This document shows, one piece after another, positions 10,824 to 23,634 of a DNA stretch of 64,000 bases. This DNA is from Metellina segmentata. Lineage: Eukaryota > Arthropoda > Arachnida > Araneae > Tetragnathidae. The stretch spans positions 73,410,278 through 73,474,277 of the forward strand of contig OX375873.1 of the NCBI GenBank assembly GCA_947359465.1, in the 5' to 3' direction. The position numbers and the translations under genes are program-made. Below the pieces are notes generated by a model that was not told the origin of the DNA, searched no databases, and saw nothing but the letters and a program-made list of their open reading frames with translations. Every line of letters begins with the position of its first letter. The first letter of the stretch is position 1.

Positions 10824-13250
10824 ACGAAACGTATAACGTCGAAAGCAGTTTACGAAGAAACATAAGATAGTCAACAACGAAGTACATTTGTGAAGTTCGG
10901 ATATTCCTTCACTCATGATTAATACTATCATCTATTAGCGTAGGCAAAGATTGAGTGTCGCCGGTACTTCCGGTGTAAAAAATCGCGCAAAAGACTCAAC
11001 GTTCTCAGTACGTGTTGAACTTGTCGTCGAGCATGTAGTGTTCATGTGTTTCGCTTTTTATGTTTTATATTATATTATTCGCATGTGCCGTTATGTGATG
11101 TTAATAAATGTGTCGTGCCAAAGAAATTGTCGATCGTCTTTTTTTTACGAACCAACAAGCAATTTCCCAACATTCAAAACAGTATTCATAGTTTATAGAC
11201 CAAAATCTATGACGCATTCAAACATTGATTGCAATTTGCAAAACTAGCCAAACTATTTGTCTGTGAAATGAAAATAATAAATTTCACAGTCCACTCTATA
11301 GGACCAGCTCAGGAGCCAAACACCGAAACACTCAAATCAACGTGTTTCACGCTCTCGGAAATCACAGTAGAAACCAAAGATGCATCTAGGAATCCATTTT
11401 CGAAACACTTCCACGAGAGCTACAAGTTCGAAAGCAGCTGATAAAATCTATTACGCAGAGGTCAGCCTGGAAAATGAAAAGCAACAGACAGGAAGAGGAA
11501 ATAACTGAAACAGCTAAAAAAAGAAGACCCGCAAGAAAAGTAAAACAGAGTCCGGGGAAAATGCTCCCTCGGGAACCTAAAAAAAGGGTTAAGAAAGGCG
11601 TCGAATAAAATTCCCCAGGGGGATTATTCCCCTTCCCCAATAAGGAATTGAGAAGAATACCGGGGAAGATGAAAGTCGTTTCGATCAAGACAAGAAGAAT
11701 GGCGGGGAGTCCGAATGCTTAACTGACCGATCTCACCCTTCCACCCAGTTCTTCTCTCGAAGGTGTTCTCTGTTTTCCTTCTGACGGAGAAAAGATTCTT
11801 TATTCCTCCCTTCAGGGTTTTATACATGCAAGAGAGATCCAATTTTCCTCCAGAGTATTTTTTGGATTATTGAGGGAAGGCAGTGGAAGGGAAATGGAAG
11901 GTGGTTCTGGTGCAGAAACTCCCCAATCCTCAATCACTGTAAACTTTAGAGGCCGTTTTAGATCATATTCTTCAAATGTAAAGCCCCCTCTGTTCCGCAG
12001 GAGGCTTTCCTTTCCGTTCTTTTTATCTTACGTTGCTTCTGGAAAATTGAAAACCCTAACGCGAAATCATTTCAAGAAGGAAGTTGCGTGCCGCTGTTTG
12101 AGAAGATGTTGGACAAAGGCGCAGAATCCACTCTGGTAGACCTGATGCAACAAATGTATGGAAGAAGAGGTAAATAAAAAGTGTCTGATATAAATTTCGA
12201 AATCATGAAACAGAAGTGGAGAATGTGTGACTACATGACTGTGGTGATTTCCGAAATATAAGCTTCTTGATTGATTCCGGACTGTCGCCAATATCCCATT
12301 GTGCTGCTCCAGTACGACGTTAATTCAAGAATCTCACCATCGAAATCTTACAGTGATATATTTTTACCCCATGAAACAAAAATTGGAGACTAAATTAAAA
12401 TATCCCTTTTCATAATAAATTTTTGAAGTCACTATACCAATCTTGGTGATCAAATTAAAATTATGTTCATAAATAAATTGAATATGTATGAATATATTAT
12501 TTTGCATTATTTCCCTAGTTTACTATATATCTAACTTTAATGTCCTACTTTGCAAAAACGTTTTTTCTTCTTCAAACAAACCAAGTGCAGAGCTGTTTTC
12601 TTTATTGGTTCTTTCTACTTCCAATTTCCTGGGTAGTGAAGTTTTTGACGTTTGGGACTGATTATAATTCAATTTGAGAATGATCTTGCGAAATGCTGTA
12701 TATTAAATTACAATTATATTTTTCTATGAGAACAGCGTAGCGAGCTGATTTTAAAATTCTGGGAAGGATATGATGTGCAAATTTCAAGGAGACAGAGCTC
12801 AGTGTTCGAAAATTTTCTGCTTCAGGGTAAACAGATTTTTTGCTTTATATATCAGGTAATGGTATGTGGTTTGTATATAATGTTATTGAGGCTTTTGACA
12901 GTTGGATTTCACAACAAATTATAAAAAAAACTAACGTCTATGCCTTTACTTAACAAGAGATCATAAGAATAATTAATCCCTCATATCATATTGCACCATT
13001 GGCGCAACATATAAAAGTTGAAATTATGCCTTCTAAAAAATGTTATGTTAGTTGTTGTATGACAGAAAAACCAAACAATGCCCTTAGGATATAATGACTG
13101 AAATTACTTAGTTATTCAACCACATTCCTTAACAGTTAAGCGCACCAATTCGTTCTATGTACTTTATAACTATGCTTTGCACTTTACACCACATATGCTT
13201 TTCTGGTAAAACCTTTACTGGCAGGACTTTTACTTGTAAGACCAGATAAT
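10824..13250. other. no firm feature; possible LTR-like stretch near 11.1 kb
   Basis: At 10990-11150 an AATAAA with downstream T-rich sequence is vaguely LTR-like, but no paired terminus was found. 11450-11690 is purine-rich. Reading frames at 11386-12291 show no domain. Confidence 0.4.
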
Positions 13251-13467
13251 TTAAATTTGGAAGAATCTAAACTTTCGACAAGATATGTCTTCCATCAAGG
13301 TCTGACCGATTCGGTTAAAGACGAGGTATCGTGATCACGATGACAAGATCAAGGCCTGGTCAGGTTTTTTCTGTAATAACGAGATATCGCATCCGTTAAG
13401 AATTGGTAAGTTTTACTAATAGATATACCTTGTCAAGAAACGTATTATTAACCACCTCGTGGATTAA
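13251..13467. mobile_element. TTAA-bounded palindromic MITE, copy c (diverged)
   Basis: TTAA at 13251 and 13464. Inside are TTTCGACAAGATATG, AAAGACGAGGTATCG, AACGAGATATCGC and the spacer TGACCGATTCGGT, and ACCACCTCGTGGATTAAG at the right. Diverged, but the order matches copy a. Confidence 0.5.
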
Positions 13468-13679
13468 GAATGCATTATTACATACACACTCATCTTGGGT
13501 AAGGAACTACGGTGTATAACTATTACTATTGATACATTTTTATTACCCCATACATTTAAATCTCAGTGTGCATTCTTGAAAACTTAGCAATAACTTTTTT
13601 AATTAAACTGATTTACTGTTGGTTTAATGTAAAAAAATTAATTTACTTGTCTTTTTATCAAACATGTGCTTATTTTGGT

Positions 13680-13830
13680 TGGTTGGTCTTTATAGCGGAA
13701 GTTCCGTACCAGGCCAAGCAAAGTTAAGTAAATGGACAAGGAAAACTTTACTTACATAAACTAAATAAAAACATCCAGGGAGGAATCGAACCTGTTCCGC
13801 GTAATACTCACAGGTTGCTTGCTAAGGGAG
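13680..13830 (-). repeat. tRNA-derived SINE
   Basis: On the minus strand, CCCTTAGCAAGCAACCTG is followed by a B box GGTTCGATTCC, then the family body GTAAGTAAAGTTTTCCTTG and GCTTGGCC. It shares this body with the SINEs at 23.4 and 45.5 kb. Confidence 0.6.
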
Positions 13831-16384
13831 TGTTTATTTTGGACCATAGGAGGGTATAACAATTTCAAATGTATCACTAGCGTGTTAATCTCTTCCGTGA
13901 TTGAATACGTTTATCGATCCCGTTTTGTACATAGATGTTTCACATGATGAAGTTAAGATTAACACGTTTTTTAACCACGAATAGCGATAGTTGTGAGGTA
14001 ATACAAAAACAACAGAGTGCTAAAATAATGCCCTCCAAAGGGTACTGAGCATATGCGATGATACCTCAAAGTGGTCAGATTATTGGAGTGTATTCTCTTA
14101 TAGGATATATTCAACAATACGTCATCACTAACCATGCGCTCTATCTTACAGACTAGTCGCAATAATCCTAACCTATGAAATAATTTGAGGCCCTTCTGTG
14201 CTTCATGGTTGTATATTGGTCTCTATTAGACACCAATCACAAAGTAAAGATTTGACAAAACCAATTTCCGGCCATTAGACAGGAACAACTTTAGACCGAT
14301 CGAAGTGAATTCCTCTGCTGTATACATTATACTGATTATTCATCTCTGTGATCACAATCAGTTGAAAGAACAAATCAAAGAAATAAATAAGGAACAGCCT
14401 GCACATTCCAGAGCTGTCAATTTCCTATAGTTTTACAATCTTGAAGCTTAAGGTCTTCTTTCGGAAGACATACAACGTCCGAGATCAATATGAGCAACCA
14501 TGAAATCCAAATAAACCTACAACGTCTGCAAGATCAATGTGAGCAACCATGAAAAAATAAGCGCCGGTAAACGGTAGTTAATCTCAATCCAAAGGAAAAC
14601 TAGATCCAATATGCTGAAAAGATATAAAACGAAGAGCGGTTAAGTCATCCAAACAACGTTACCAGCACATGAAGGAACAACCAGGCCACAGCGAATCGCA
14701 ACCGAAACTGTCGAATAACATGAATCCGTGAATCCTGTTCAGCGACTAGAAAACATATGACAGCGTGCAACTCAGCGAATATCACACAAAAACAATAAAT
14801 GACGTAACCAGCACTTGGACGAACAACGGAGTCGTAATGCTAGACAGCGAAGAATATTGGAACACAATCAATTGACTACTTAAAACACGCTGTCAACATC
14901 CACTTGACTTGCGTAAGCATATAACATTTCACCGCCATGTGAATTCACTGAGGAGATGTTCATTCCCCCCCCCCTCCCCGAAGAACGTGTATTCAGTCTT
15001 ATTAACAGTGACTCCTTTGGCAACTGCTGCTTTCATAGCACAATTGATCTAAAGCCATAGTAATATCCGAATGAATTCTCGCGTCTCTTTTAACGACGTC
15101 ATTCCCTCCCCCTAAGAATTCCACAGAAGGATTCGAAACTTGAAGGCATGTTTAGCTTTGACTTCATTCAACTTGGATGGCAATCAAACCATTAACAGTC
15201 ATGATGACAATAACTTCATTGTTGGGGAACACTTTTACCTCGATATGAATATGACAACCCATCTCGTGCAGAACGCCAAAAGTGAATTCGAACATATGCA
15301 GCAACTCCGAAGTTTTGACACTACAGTACATCTAAGTTGAAGGTCGATTCGCCAAGTCCAAGTGGGCAATGACCGTTTACAAAGCCCATGGCTGTACCTT
15401 CAAATTCGTTGGTATTGATCTACAGATGTCCATCTACATGCATAGAATACTATAGCAGTTTAAAAATCCTGATATCACCCTGGTACTAACAGGACTACTT
15501 GCTCCACATGTAATGTTATACAGAACGAAATTTTTAACACCGTGAAAATTAACCCAAATACAACGTCTTTGGAACTCGAATATAAAGAAAGCAGTTGCAG
15601 TTACCTCAACCAACACTGCAGAAGATAATCTATCCGGCCTTTTACGTTTATGTTGTACGTTTACGAAATTAGAATCTCATCGTAACCCCTATATATAAGG
15701 TCAGTATGGGGTAAATAATGCATCAATAATTAATAATTGTGTTATGTATTATTTGTAATGTTGTGTTTCATGTAGAAAGAATAAAACTTTGATTCAAATA
15801 GTTCTTACTGTAATGCAAATGAAAGAAAGTAATCAGTTCATCTGTTTCTACATTGATTTATTATTTCTTTCTGATACGTTTTGCATTATTAATTAAATGA
15901 CTCTCTTTGCCTTGGTATTATTCTCTGGCAATAATAAAGCAAAGTATAAGCAATATTATGAATAGTAAGTGTATCACTCAGCCTTTCTTTGCAGTGAAGA
16001 TCGGTGTTCTTGCTATTCATCTAAGAAAGAAAATTTCGTAGATATGTTGTTACAGATTGATCACGGTTCTTATAGGCAAGTTAAAAGCGTCTCAACATGA
16101 TAGCTGTCCATATTGACCATATTCGGCATCGTTATTAAAATAAAAACACTTGTGTAATCATCTTTCTTATTTTCACTCAACATTAACTCAAATGTTAAAC
16201 CTTCAAATGCAAATTTTCAGTGGTAATTTACAAACTGAATCTTAAATTTATTTGAAAATATTGAAAAGTATATCCAACTTTCAATCATAATTTTTGTGTT
16301 CTATCATTTTACAACAAACTAATTAAGATTATAGAACCATTCTTCTTGTGAATAAAAATGCTTCTTATAATTATACCTCATGTG
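13831..16384. other. no recognised gene; short direct repeat at 14.5 kb
   Basis: A ~35-bp direct repeat (ACAACGTC...GAGCAACCATGAAA) lies at about 14474 and 14518. A C-run occurs at 14965. The 66-codon frame at 15140-15340 has no recognised motif. Confidence 0.45.
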
Positions 16385-16419
16385 AAACAACTATAATTTC
16401 AATGAAATTATAGTTGTTT
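16385..16419. repeat. perfect 35-bp palindrome
   Basis: AAACAACTATAATTTCA, one A, then its exact reverse complement. It could extrude a 17-bp hairpin. Role unknown. Confidence 0.85.
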
Positions 16420-16894
16420 ATATGTTATAGTGCAATGAAATTATAGTAATCAGATTTTTAAATCGAGCAAAGTAATGAAATTAATATTAGTTACACATAA
16501 TGTGATTAGTGACTTACGAACTATATCAATTTTTTGGAATTCTTCTGCTTCAGCATGTAAGTATAAAATTTTGCGAGTCTTATAATGTAGCACTAATCAG
16601 TCGTGTACGTTTTCTAGAAGAAATCTCTCTTTTTTTTAAAGCATTCACTGTTTTTCCTGTATATATATATTTATAGTTTCGCATCACAACGAGAAAACTG
16701 ATCCAACTCAAAAATAAAATTTAGTATTTTGAAAAGTGAAATCCAATCATAAAAAAGCAATTATCTTTTTTCATATGATATACATTTTTAAAGGAAAGAC
16801 GGATCATAGTTCAAATAGAGAAGTAAAATATACGTAAGGTATTTTCATTCTACTCTAGAAAGTTTACTTTTTCGTTGGGTCTTTTTCTTTTTAA

Positions 16895-17245
16895 CCCTAG
16901 AATACTGACTAAAATAAAAAACAACACAGCATGTTACTGACTATACGTCTCTTAGACGTACATTCCATCAAAACTAGTTATGCTTCTTGAAATTTTTGTA
17001 TTTATTACTAGGCTAAGTGGTTACTGAAGCCTAGAATACTAACCAAAATAAAAACTGCATGTTACAGAAATGGTACTGTACTCACCGTGAGTGAACGAAA
17101 CGGCGGCTGAAGACGGACTGATAGAAAGAAGACGAGCCCCATTAAGAATAACTGGAGGGAAGGGGGCTCATTTCAAGGTTAAACAGTGCACTGTTCGTTT
17201 GAACTTCCGACAGCGTTTCTGAGACGTATAGTTAGTATTCTAGGG
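16895..17245. mobile_element. piggyBac-like MITE
   Basis: Left end is TTAA (16891-16894) followed by CCCTAGAATACTGACT. The right end is the inverse CTAACTATACGTCTC...CCCTAG, followed by TCAA, a one-base decay of TTAA. CCCTAG next to TTAA is the piggyBac terminal signature. A second copy of the left-end sequence lies inside at about 17029-17075. 351 bp with no ORF. Confidence 0.75.
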
Positions 17246-17249
17246 TCAA

Positions 17250-17518
17250 GTGTTGCGTTGTTGGCTTAGAAGGGAAACACACTAAATCAAGAAACAGTTT
17301 TGTCAAAGTGAAGGAAGAAAAATTATACTCATTAGGTGTTATTTATCAAGGAGTCTTAACTTGATACAAAGAAAAAATCATTTAGTGGATCATCATTCTA
17401 AAAATCGACGCATTCTGGTCACGAAAATTTTAAAAATGTGTACCTTGCAAATCTTGATTTAGTGCGCTTCACTTGAAAGCAGAAGCTATAATAGTGGACA
17501 TATTCTATTGTTACTCAC
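17250..17518 (-). other. start of nAChR intron after exon 5
   Basis: Follows the GTGAGT donor. No TM4-type exon (WKYVAMV-like) was seen here or down to position 1. Confidence 0.6.
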
Positions 17519-18533
17519 TTGTATGTACTCGTCTTCACTTCTAAGATGTTCTGCAATAAACTCGATCGCTTCCGTCGCCCTGAAAGCCTCCGGGGTGAGG
17601 TAGAGCGTGTCCGCCCCCTCAATGTCTCTGAGCTGTGGGTCCTGCTGCGGGTTCCTGGCCGCAGTACAGTTCGGATGGTGAATGTCGGCCATCTCCACAA
17701 AGTCCATCTTCCCGCCCTTGACGGTGTGGCAAGTGGCCGTCGTTTTGAGGTCCGGGGACCCGTGGTAGTGGTGGTGGGTGCCCACTCCGGGCATCTCCAT
17801 CATCCACCTCAGCCGCGTCTTCTTGGGCCGCTTCATGAACAGCATGATGGGCAGGTACTTAAGGAAGACCACCCGGATCCAGTTCGGCATCCTGTGCGTC
17901 CGGGGGCCCCGGAAGTTCCAGTTGAGTATGATCACGGTCACCAGGATGGACACCGTGTTCATCAGGAAAGTGAACAGCAGGTACTTGGCGATGAGCGGAA
18001 GCACGAGCGATGTCGGTGGCAAGATCTTCGACACCAGCAGCAGGAAGACGACCAGCGACAGCAGGATCGAGATGCCAAGGGTCACTTTCTCGCCGGCTTC
18101 GGCCGGCAGGTAGAAGACCAGGATGCAGAGGAAGGAAATGAGCACCGTCGGCAGGATCAGATTGACTGTGTAGAACAGAGTCTTTCGTCGGATCGTGATG
18201 TAGAAGGAGATGTCCGTTTCCGTCGGCTGGCCGCTCTTGGACTGATTGTTGATGTTGAGGAAGGCCGGCACTTCGACGATGTCCCACGTGCCGGACTTCC
18301 AGTAATCGGACAAGTCGACCCAGTAGTTGTCATTGTAGAGCTTTAAGGACACTTGATCACCGTTGAAAGTCCAGGAGCCGAATTTCATGACGCACTTCTG
18401 TTGATCAAAGGGGAAGTACGTGACATCGATGGTGCAAGAGCTCTGGTAGATAGCCGGAGGGACCCACATCACTACACCCTCGGGGTAGATGAGAACGTTG
18501 GACTTGTAGCGGACTTCGTAGTTACCGTCCGCG
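17519..18533 (-). CDS. nAChRbeta1: nAChR beta1-type subunit, exon 5 (partial gene)
   Basis: Large exon of a ligand-gated cation channel subunit. Counting residues from the ATG codon at 45344 across the spliced exons, it covers residues 98-435. It holds the Cys-loop C130-C144 with the FPFD core, an N-glycosylation site NQS at 193-195, TM1 about 215-239, the pore-lining TM2 about 246-268 (EKVTLGISILLSLVVFLLL), TM3 about 278-301, and a cytoplasmic loop ending at EDEYIQ. Loop C has no vicinal Cys pair, so this is a non-alpha subunit. The run NNADGNYEVRYKSNVLIYP is typical of arthropod beta1 (Drosophila ARD-like). The acceptor CAG is at 18536-18534 and the donor GTGAGT begins at 18518. The exon starts with the third base of a codon, matching the exon above. 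It is visibly GC-richer than the flanking introns. TM4 is missing because its exon lies below 17519 and was not found. The subunit would assemble with alpha subunits at synapses. Confidence 0.95.
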
Positions 18534-21082
18534 CTGAGGGGAGAAAAGGGAAGACTTATTTCACACAACGATCAGAGTAACAACAGTCACAATCGTTAGA
18601 CTAAACAAAAACAAGAATTTTGTTTCCCCCAAAGGTTACCATTATTAATCATTACCACAGTAAATACCATTCAAATGTTAACCTTGGAAATCGATTTCAA
18701 AACAATCAGTTAAGAACAATTTCAATCTTATTTTTTCAAATTCCCCACCACAACTCTCGATACTGCAAGGGGCGAACTTGTGGATATTTATTATAGACTA
18801 TTTAGTGGGGTAAGCCACTCTTGCTCTTAACAGGGACAATCACCACTATTCACGTGCTTAGAAATTAGGATTTGTTGCCGCTTTTCATCTGGCAACTAAA
18901 CACAATTATCTTGTGGTCCATTTACATCCAATTAGAATATTTTCTGTTAAGTTCAATCCCCTGTGCGAAGGTGCTCTTATGAATTCTTTTCATTTAGCTT
19001 CCATCAGGTCCTTTACTGCTTAGTAGTGACAATTACTGGAGACTAGAGACTTTATTGTTTCACTTAAATAGTATTATATATATTTTATCTTGACTATTTG
19101 TTTTGATTTATTTACATACTATTTGAATTATTTGTATTTATATTTTTGTTTTCTCCGTCTAAGGCCGTTTTTCCGCCTGGATTAAAATAAAACAAATTGC
19201 AACTCGATCCCAGTATCTAATTGGATGGCAAGCAAATGTTATGATCATTATACCAGATAAAAGGCAATTTGTTATTCTAGAAAACAAGAAAAAAGCAGAG
19301 GAATACTATAAATATGTTATATAATAATTTATAATATTCATAAATTCAGCCTGTTAAAATTTAGTTTTTTCCAGCCCTACATAGCACAGATATTAGTACC
19401 CACAGTATCGTAATTTTTTTTTTGCTATCTTTAATAACAGAAAAGTTTCAAATCTATCTTGAATACTGTTTCAACCAAATTACACCTTAATACTTTCATC
19501 GAATAACTTAATCACCACTTTTCAAATCAAACAGCCCTTCGTTTAATTTTTATCAAGAAGAAACCTTACATAGTAATTAGCAACTACTCTTAATGTCCAG
19601 ATACAATAGTACCGGACCCAAAAACGCCCTCCAACAAACCGCGTTAACTTCCAATAGAAAAATTGAGTTAGCAAAAACAGCCGAAAGGAAATGAGGGGGG
19701 TGAACTCTTGAAGGAGGCAAGCGTTTTGCGGTAGGAAAGGGGCATGTTGACTTAGATGTATGCATACATTTATATGCGGAGGAAGAGAGAGAACACTCAA
19801 GGGAAGATCAATAACTGCACACCATACCATTCACTCCTTCCTCTTGCACATTCTGCTGCAGCAGCGGGGTTCTCTCTTAGCAAAAGCGGAGAATAACTTA
19901 TACATTCGCGATAATACGAGTCCTTAGTTCTTCGGGTATAAAAGAGGAGGTTGTTATCATTTTCCCCCACTAATGAGAGGGGGAAAGTGTTAAGTCATGA
20001 TGATGGCCCAAACTCGTATCTAGAACAGTGCTGGTAATTATTGAAATCATTGAATGGGCAGTGGAGGACCTTTCCTCCTAGTCTGCTCTTTCCCCCCTCC
20101 TAAGTATAAGATAATGATCTCGAATTTAGGCACTTTAATGGTGATAACAAAACGATGCAAATATGCGTATTGTAACATGCAATACTTAAAATGTTACTAG
20201 TTCATCTAAATCTATGTAATAACACAAATGTGTGTAGATAAATGAACAATCGTTGATTGGAAAAAAATAGAGGGTTGGTAACTCTATTGAAATTTTTGTT
20301 AAATAGGACTTAATAGAAATATTTTTTGAAAAATCTATCTTGAATTTTTAGCAAAAATTATCCATTGAGTATTAGAAACCATACACGTTTCATAACTCCA
20401 ACCTAAAAAAGCAGACGCGTTTTTCTTTATTGAGTTTTTTTTAAGAAGTTAGATGCATTTAATCAGCTTAGTCAGTTGATTTCCTTTTCTAATAATCCTC
20501 TCCAGTGTGGCGTGAATTAAAAATACCAAAATATCAGTATTTTCCGTAGACAAACTTATAAATGTATTTCGTGAGAAATTATCGTAAACTCTCGTTAAAC
20601 AAACTGATATAAACAGTACATTCATATTAATTTCAAGCAAAACTTTCTCTGAGACCTTTACAAATGGGGACACAAAGTAGCAAATATATCATTTCAGCAT
20701 GGATTTTAAAATATTGAAAGTGAGAAAACTTGTTTCATTCGTTAAGATTCGTTTCATATACTACATTAAAAAACATGTTAAATTTTAAAAATCAGACACG
20801 GTTCTAGAAAATAGCAATTGCATATTATGTAAATTCAGTTATTTAACAATATCTCTTAAATCTCGAGACCAAATAAAAAAATGTTTTAAAATCCTGAAAG
20901 GATTAAGCTAAAAATATAAATATTAAATTCCATTTTTCCACCCTTTTTCAGCTTTTCAAAGGAAGGTCCATAAGTTTTTGAAAGAGAAGTCAGTAGTTTT
21001 TCAATATTATTTCGATGAAACTGTTAGCCTATAATTTTTATATAATGTTTTCTTTATTTTATACTGAAAATATAATTCTTAC
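18534..21082 (-). other. nAChR intron between exons 4 and 5 (2.5 kb)
   Basis: AT-rich sequence with no recognised element. Short reading frames around 19543-19830 and 20449-20673 show no family motif and look like chance. Consensus GT and AG occur at its ends. Confidence 0.85.
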
Positions 21083-21192
21083 TTGTTAAAAAGCACAATA
21101 TCTGGTTTCCACACTTTGTCTGGAGGCAATCGTAGCACCTGGATACCACCATAATCTGCTTCATCCCATCTCAGTTGGTAGTCATTCCAAAC
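21083..21192 (-). CDS. nAChRbeta1: nAChR beta1-type subunit, exon 4 (110 bp)
   Basis: Encodes residues 61-96, starting [16 protein letters not shown] and ending KPDIVLFN, plus the first two bases of the next Asn codon, completed by the C at 18533. This is the second half of ligand-binding loop D and the region leading into loop A. The acceptor TTTAG ends at 21193 and the donor GTAAGA starts at 21082. The 110-bp length and phase match the conserved fourth exon of insect nAChR genes. Confidence 0.95.
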
Positions 21193-21495
21193 CTAAATTC
21201 AAAATATTTATTAAATGACCTGCAACATTCTATTCCATGTATATTTTGGAATAACTACTTATTAATTTAATGATCACCATGCAAGTAGTATTTTGTACTT
21301 TTACATTGAATGATCGTATTTTTTCATCTAATCTCCTAATGAGTACTGTTCGAGAATATAATTGGATTCCAAATGAAATCTTATGCAATTATTTTTTTGA
21401 AAAGAATTTTTGAGTTAAAAAGCAGAAGTATATATATATATTTAATAAGTATTTCATTTGCAAATGTATTTTAATGCATTAGCAAACCTACACAT

Positions 21496-23127
21496 TAGGG
21501 TGGAGCGAAAAACACGAATTTCGGAAATTGAAAACGCCTATGGTAGAAATAGTTGGGGACTACCATGCTTATTTTTAATACAAAATATGAGCTAAATCAA
21601 TTAATATTTTCAGGTGCCAAAATAACTTTAAAATTTCGAAATTTTGCCAATTTTTTCACAAAAATAATAATAACGCATTAAAAAAATTTAATACATCTTA
21701 TTTAAAGCCATGGGTGGGTGAAATGAATTTCCTTGCTATTAAAAAAAAAGTTTTACGCCAAAAATTATCCCGGAAAATAAAAAAAATTCCCCATTTTTTA
21801 GAGCGCTTTCACGCGCCGTCTCCACTCCTCTCAATAGACTCATCATTGCGACCACGCGTTTACACGGGCGCTTCCCCTTGCAGATCTTCGCTGTTTTTGC
21901 ATTATGAAAACAACCCTGAACTCAGCACGAGCAGGTGACTGCCATATCGAGTTCCTCCCCCCCCCCCCCTAAAAATTTCAATTTATGTTACTAGCTTACC
22001 CTAAAAATTTAGTTAAAGTTACTGGCAAGTGGTTTAGCTTAAAAGTGGTTGATATTGGCTTTTGGTTTCAAATCTGGGTAAAGCAAGTCTAGAAGCAATT
22101 CTTGACCGATTAAATCCATCTCGTGCCTCTGTGCCACATACTGTACTATATACTTCAGTTACTAATTTAACGCAACGCTTGTGAATGGCATGTAAAGTTA
22201 AACATGTTACTATTGGTTGGAACGTCTAGAATCAAAGACTTGAGTTGATTATCAGAAAGAGATACTGTAAGTGGTGGATCTGCAATGGAATCTGATTGAC
22301 AAGTATGTTCCATATTCTGATAAAGAAGTACTTTCCTCATTTTTACTATGTTTGAAGAATCATCCTTGAAAATTTTCCCCATATCCTTCAAAACAGCATT
22401 TATTAGAATTGCTGCCTATCTATCGGAAACACCAGTTCTGTCACAAGCCTGGGCTACATTTTGAATTTTAGTTTTTGTTTGTGAAGTTGAAGGATAATTA
22501 TTATCAATGAATTTGTTTATAGTGTCATTAGAATTCTTAAGCAAATTAAAACTCAAGGTAGCTCCCGTAATAGAGGGCGAGAGTATTTTGGATTGTTTTC
22601 CTTTGCAATCTATGAGCTGGACGTTTTGGCTTTCTGTTTCTCTTTCTTTGCGCTGCAATCTTTTCTTCGAGCATTCTGCTGGTTTTAATGTCAGCATTTC
22701 CAATTACTATTTTTCGAAATGTCCTTTTATCTATTAAAAAAGCTCTTTCAGCAATAGGTACTTTCATTTTGAAAGTACAACTGAGAAAGTTCTTACATTT
22801 ACGTATGCTAATATCAAATATATTTTTTTCTGCTGATTTTAAAATTTCCGGGATAATGTTACGTGTAACACTTTTTTTTACAAGCAGGGAAGTTCATTTC
22901 ACTCACCCACGGTTTTAAATAACATATATATTAAATTTTTTTTAATGCGTTATTATTATTTTTGTGAACAAATTGGAAATTTTTTGAAATTTCAAAGTGA
23001 ATTTGGCACTTGAAGATATTAATTGATTTAGCTCATATTTTATATTATTAATAATCATGGTAGTCCCCAACTATTCCCACCATAGGTGTTTTCAATTTCC
23101 GAAATTCGTATTTTTCGCTCCACCCTA
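21496..23127 (-). mobile_element. DNA transposon, 8-bp TSD, ~250-bp TIRs
   Basis: TIRs begin TAGGGTGGAGCGAAAAA and extend about 250 bp on each side (21496-21745 and 22880-23127). The target duplication CTACACAT at 21488-21495 and 23128-23135 is perfect. An 8-bp duplication with TAGGG ends fits the hAT superfamily, but TIRs this long are unusual for hAT. A degenerate coding relic lies inside on the minus strand. Confidence 0.8.
22020..22770 (-). pseudogene. unassigned transposon-encoded ORF relic
   Basis: Minus-strand segments at 22767-22546, 22703-22416 and 22391-22167 read as one broken protein, with overlapping parts in different frames. Visible parts are a basic stretch KIAAQRKRNRKPKRP, then AQACDRTGVSDR, DMGKIFKDDSSNIVKMRKV and SLSDNQLKSLILDVPTN. 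ACDRTGVSDR reminds me of a repeated protein family in invertebrate genomes that I cannot name. No DDE residues or zinc finger could be placed. It sits inside the long-TIR element and is probably its former transposase. Confidence 0.5.
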
Positions 23128-23394
23128 CTACACATGGCATCTGAGCTGAAGTTTAGTGATTGTTTGATAAGATCAAAAACTAAACAATTGTGAAATGGTC
23201 AAGAAACCCTCAGTATTTACTGATTTGCTGACGCAAAAAAGTACCATCATAAAAACAAATGCGATAGTGAGATCAGATAAATTATAAACTGATAATTTGT
23301 ACAAAATTGAAATGTACGATAGTGAAGAGAAGGCAACAGACGCAAAATGAACAGATCACTTAAAAGACAAAAACCTGTTAATTCTATATTTACA

Positions 23395-23570
23395 CACGGT
23401 GGATTGGGTTTTCATGGTGCAGGGGCCGTTTTGGGCCAAGCTGCTCCAAAATCTCAAGTAAATAAACATAAACCCAAGGAAACTTTTTACTGACACAGTT
23501 GGGAGAAATACACCTTGGGAAGAATCGAACCTGAGTCGTAAACGACTGATTCATTCATGGACCCAAATAA
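23395..23570 (-). repeat. tRNA-derived SINE
   Basis: The minus strand has GACTCAGGTTCGATTCTTCC (B box), then GTCAGTAAAAAGTTTCCTTG, GCTTGGCCCAAAACGG and CCCCTGCACCATG. Same body as the SINEs at 13.7 and 45.5 kb. Confidence 0.6.
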
Positions 23571-23634
23571 AAATATTCTAAATAAAACCAACGTGTTTTT
23601 TTCTACAAAATATGACTCGAATCCATAGTATATT

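Noticed and set aside
10990..11150. A second solo LTR
   Set aside because: An AATAAA and T-rich tail are present, but no TG...CA termini or flanking duplication could be found.
1..17518. Search for the TM4 exon of the nAChR gene
   Set aside because: No WKYVAMV / IFEYVDQ-like coding was seen on the minus strand by eye; it is probably beyond the left edge.
17519..18346. 275-codon plus-strand open frame
   Set aside because: It is antisense to nAChR exon 5. Its Arg/Asp/His-rich translation is a by-product of that exon's composition, and other overlapping frames there are likewise shadows.
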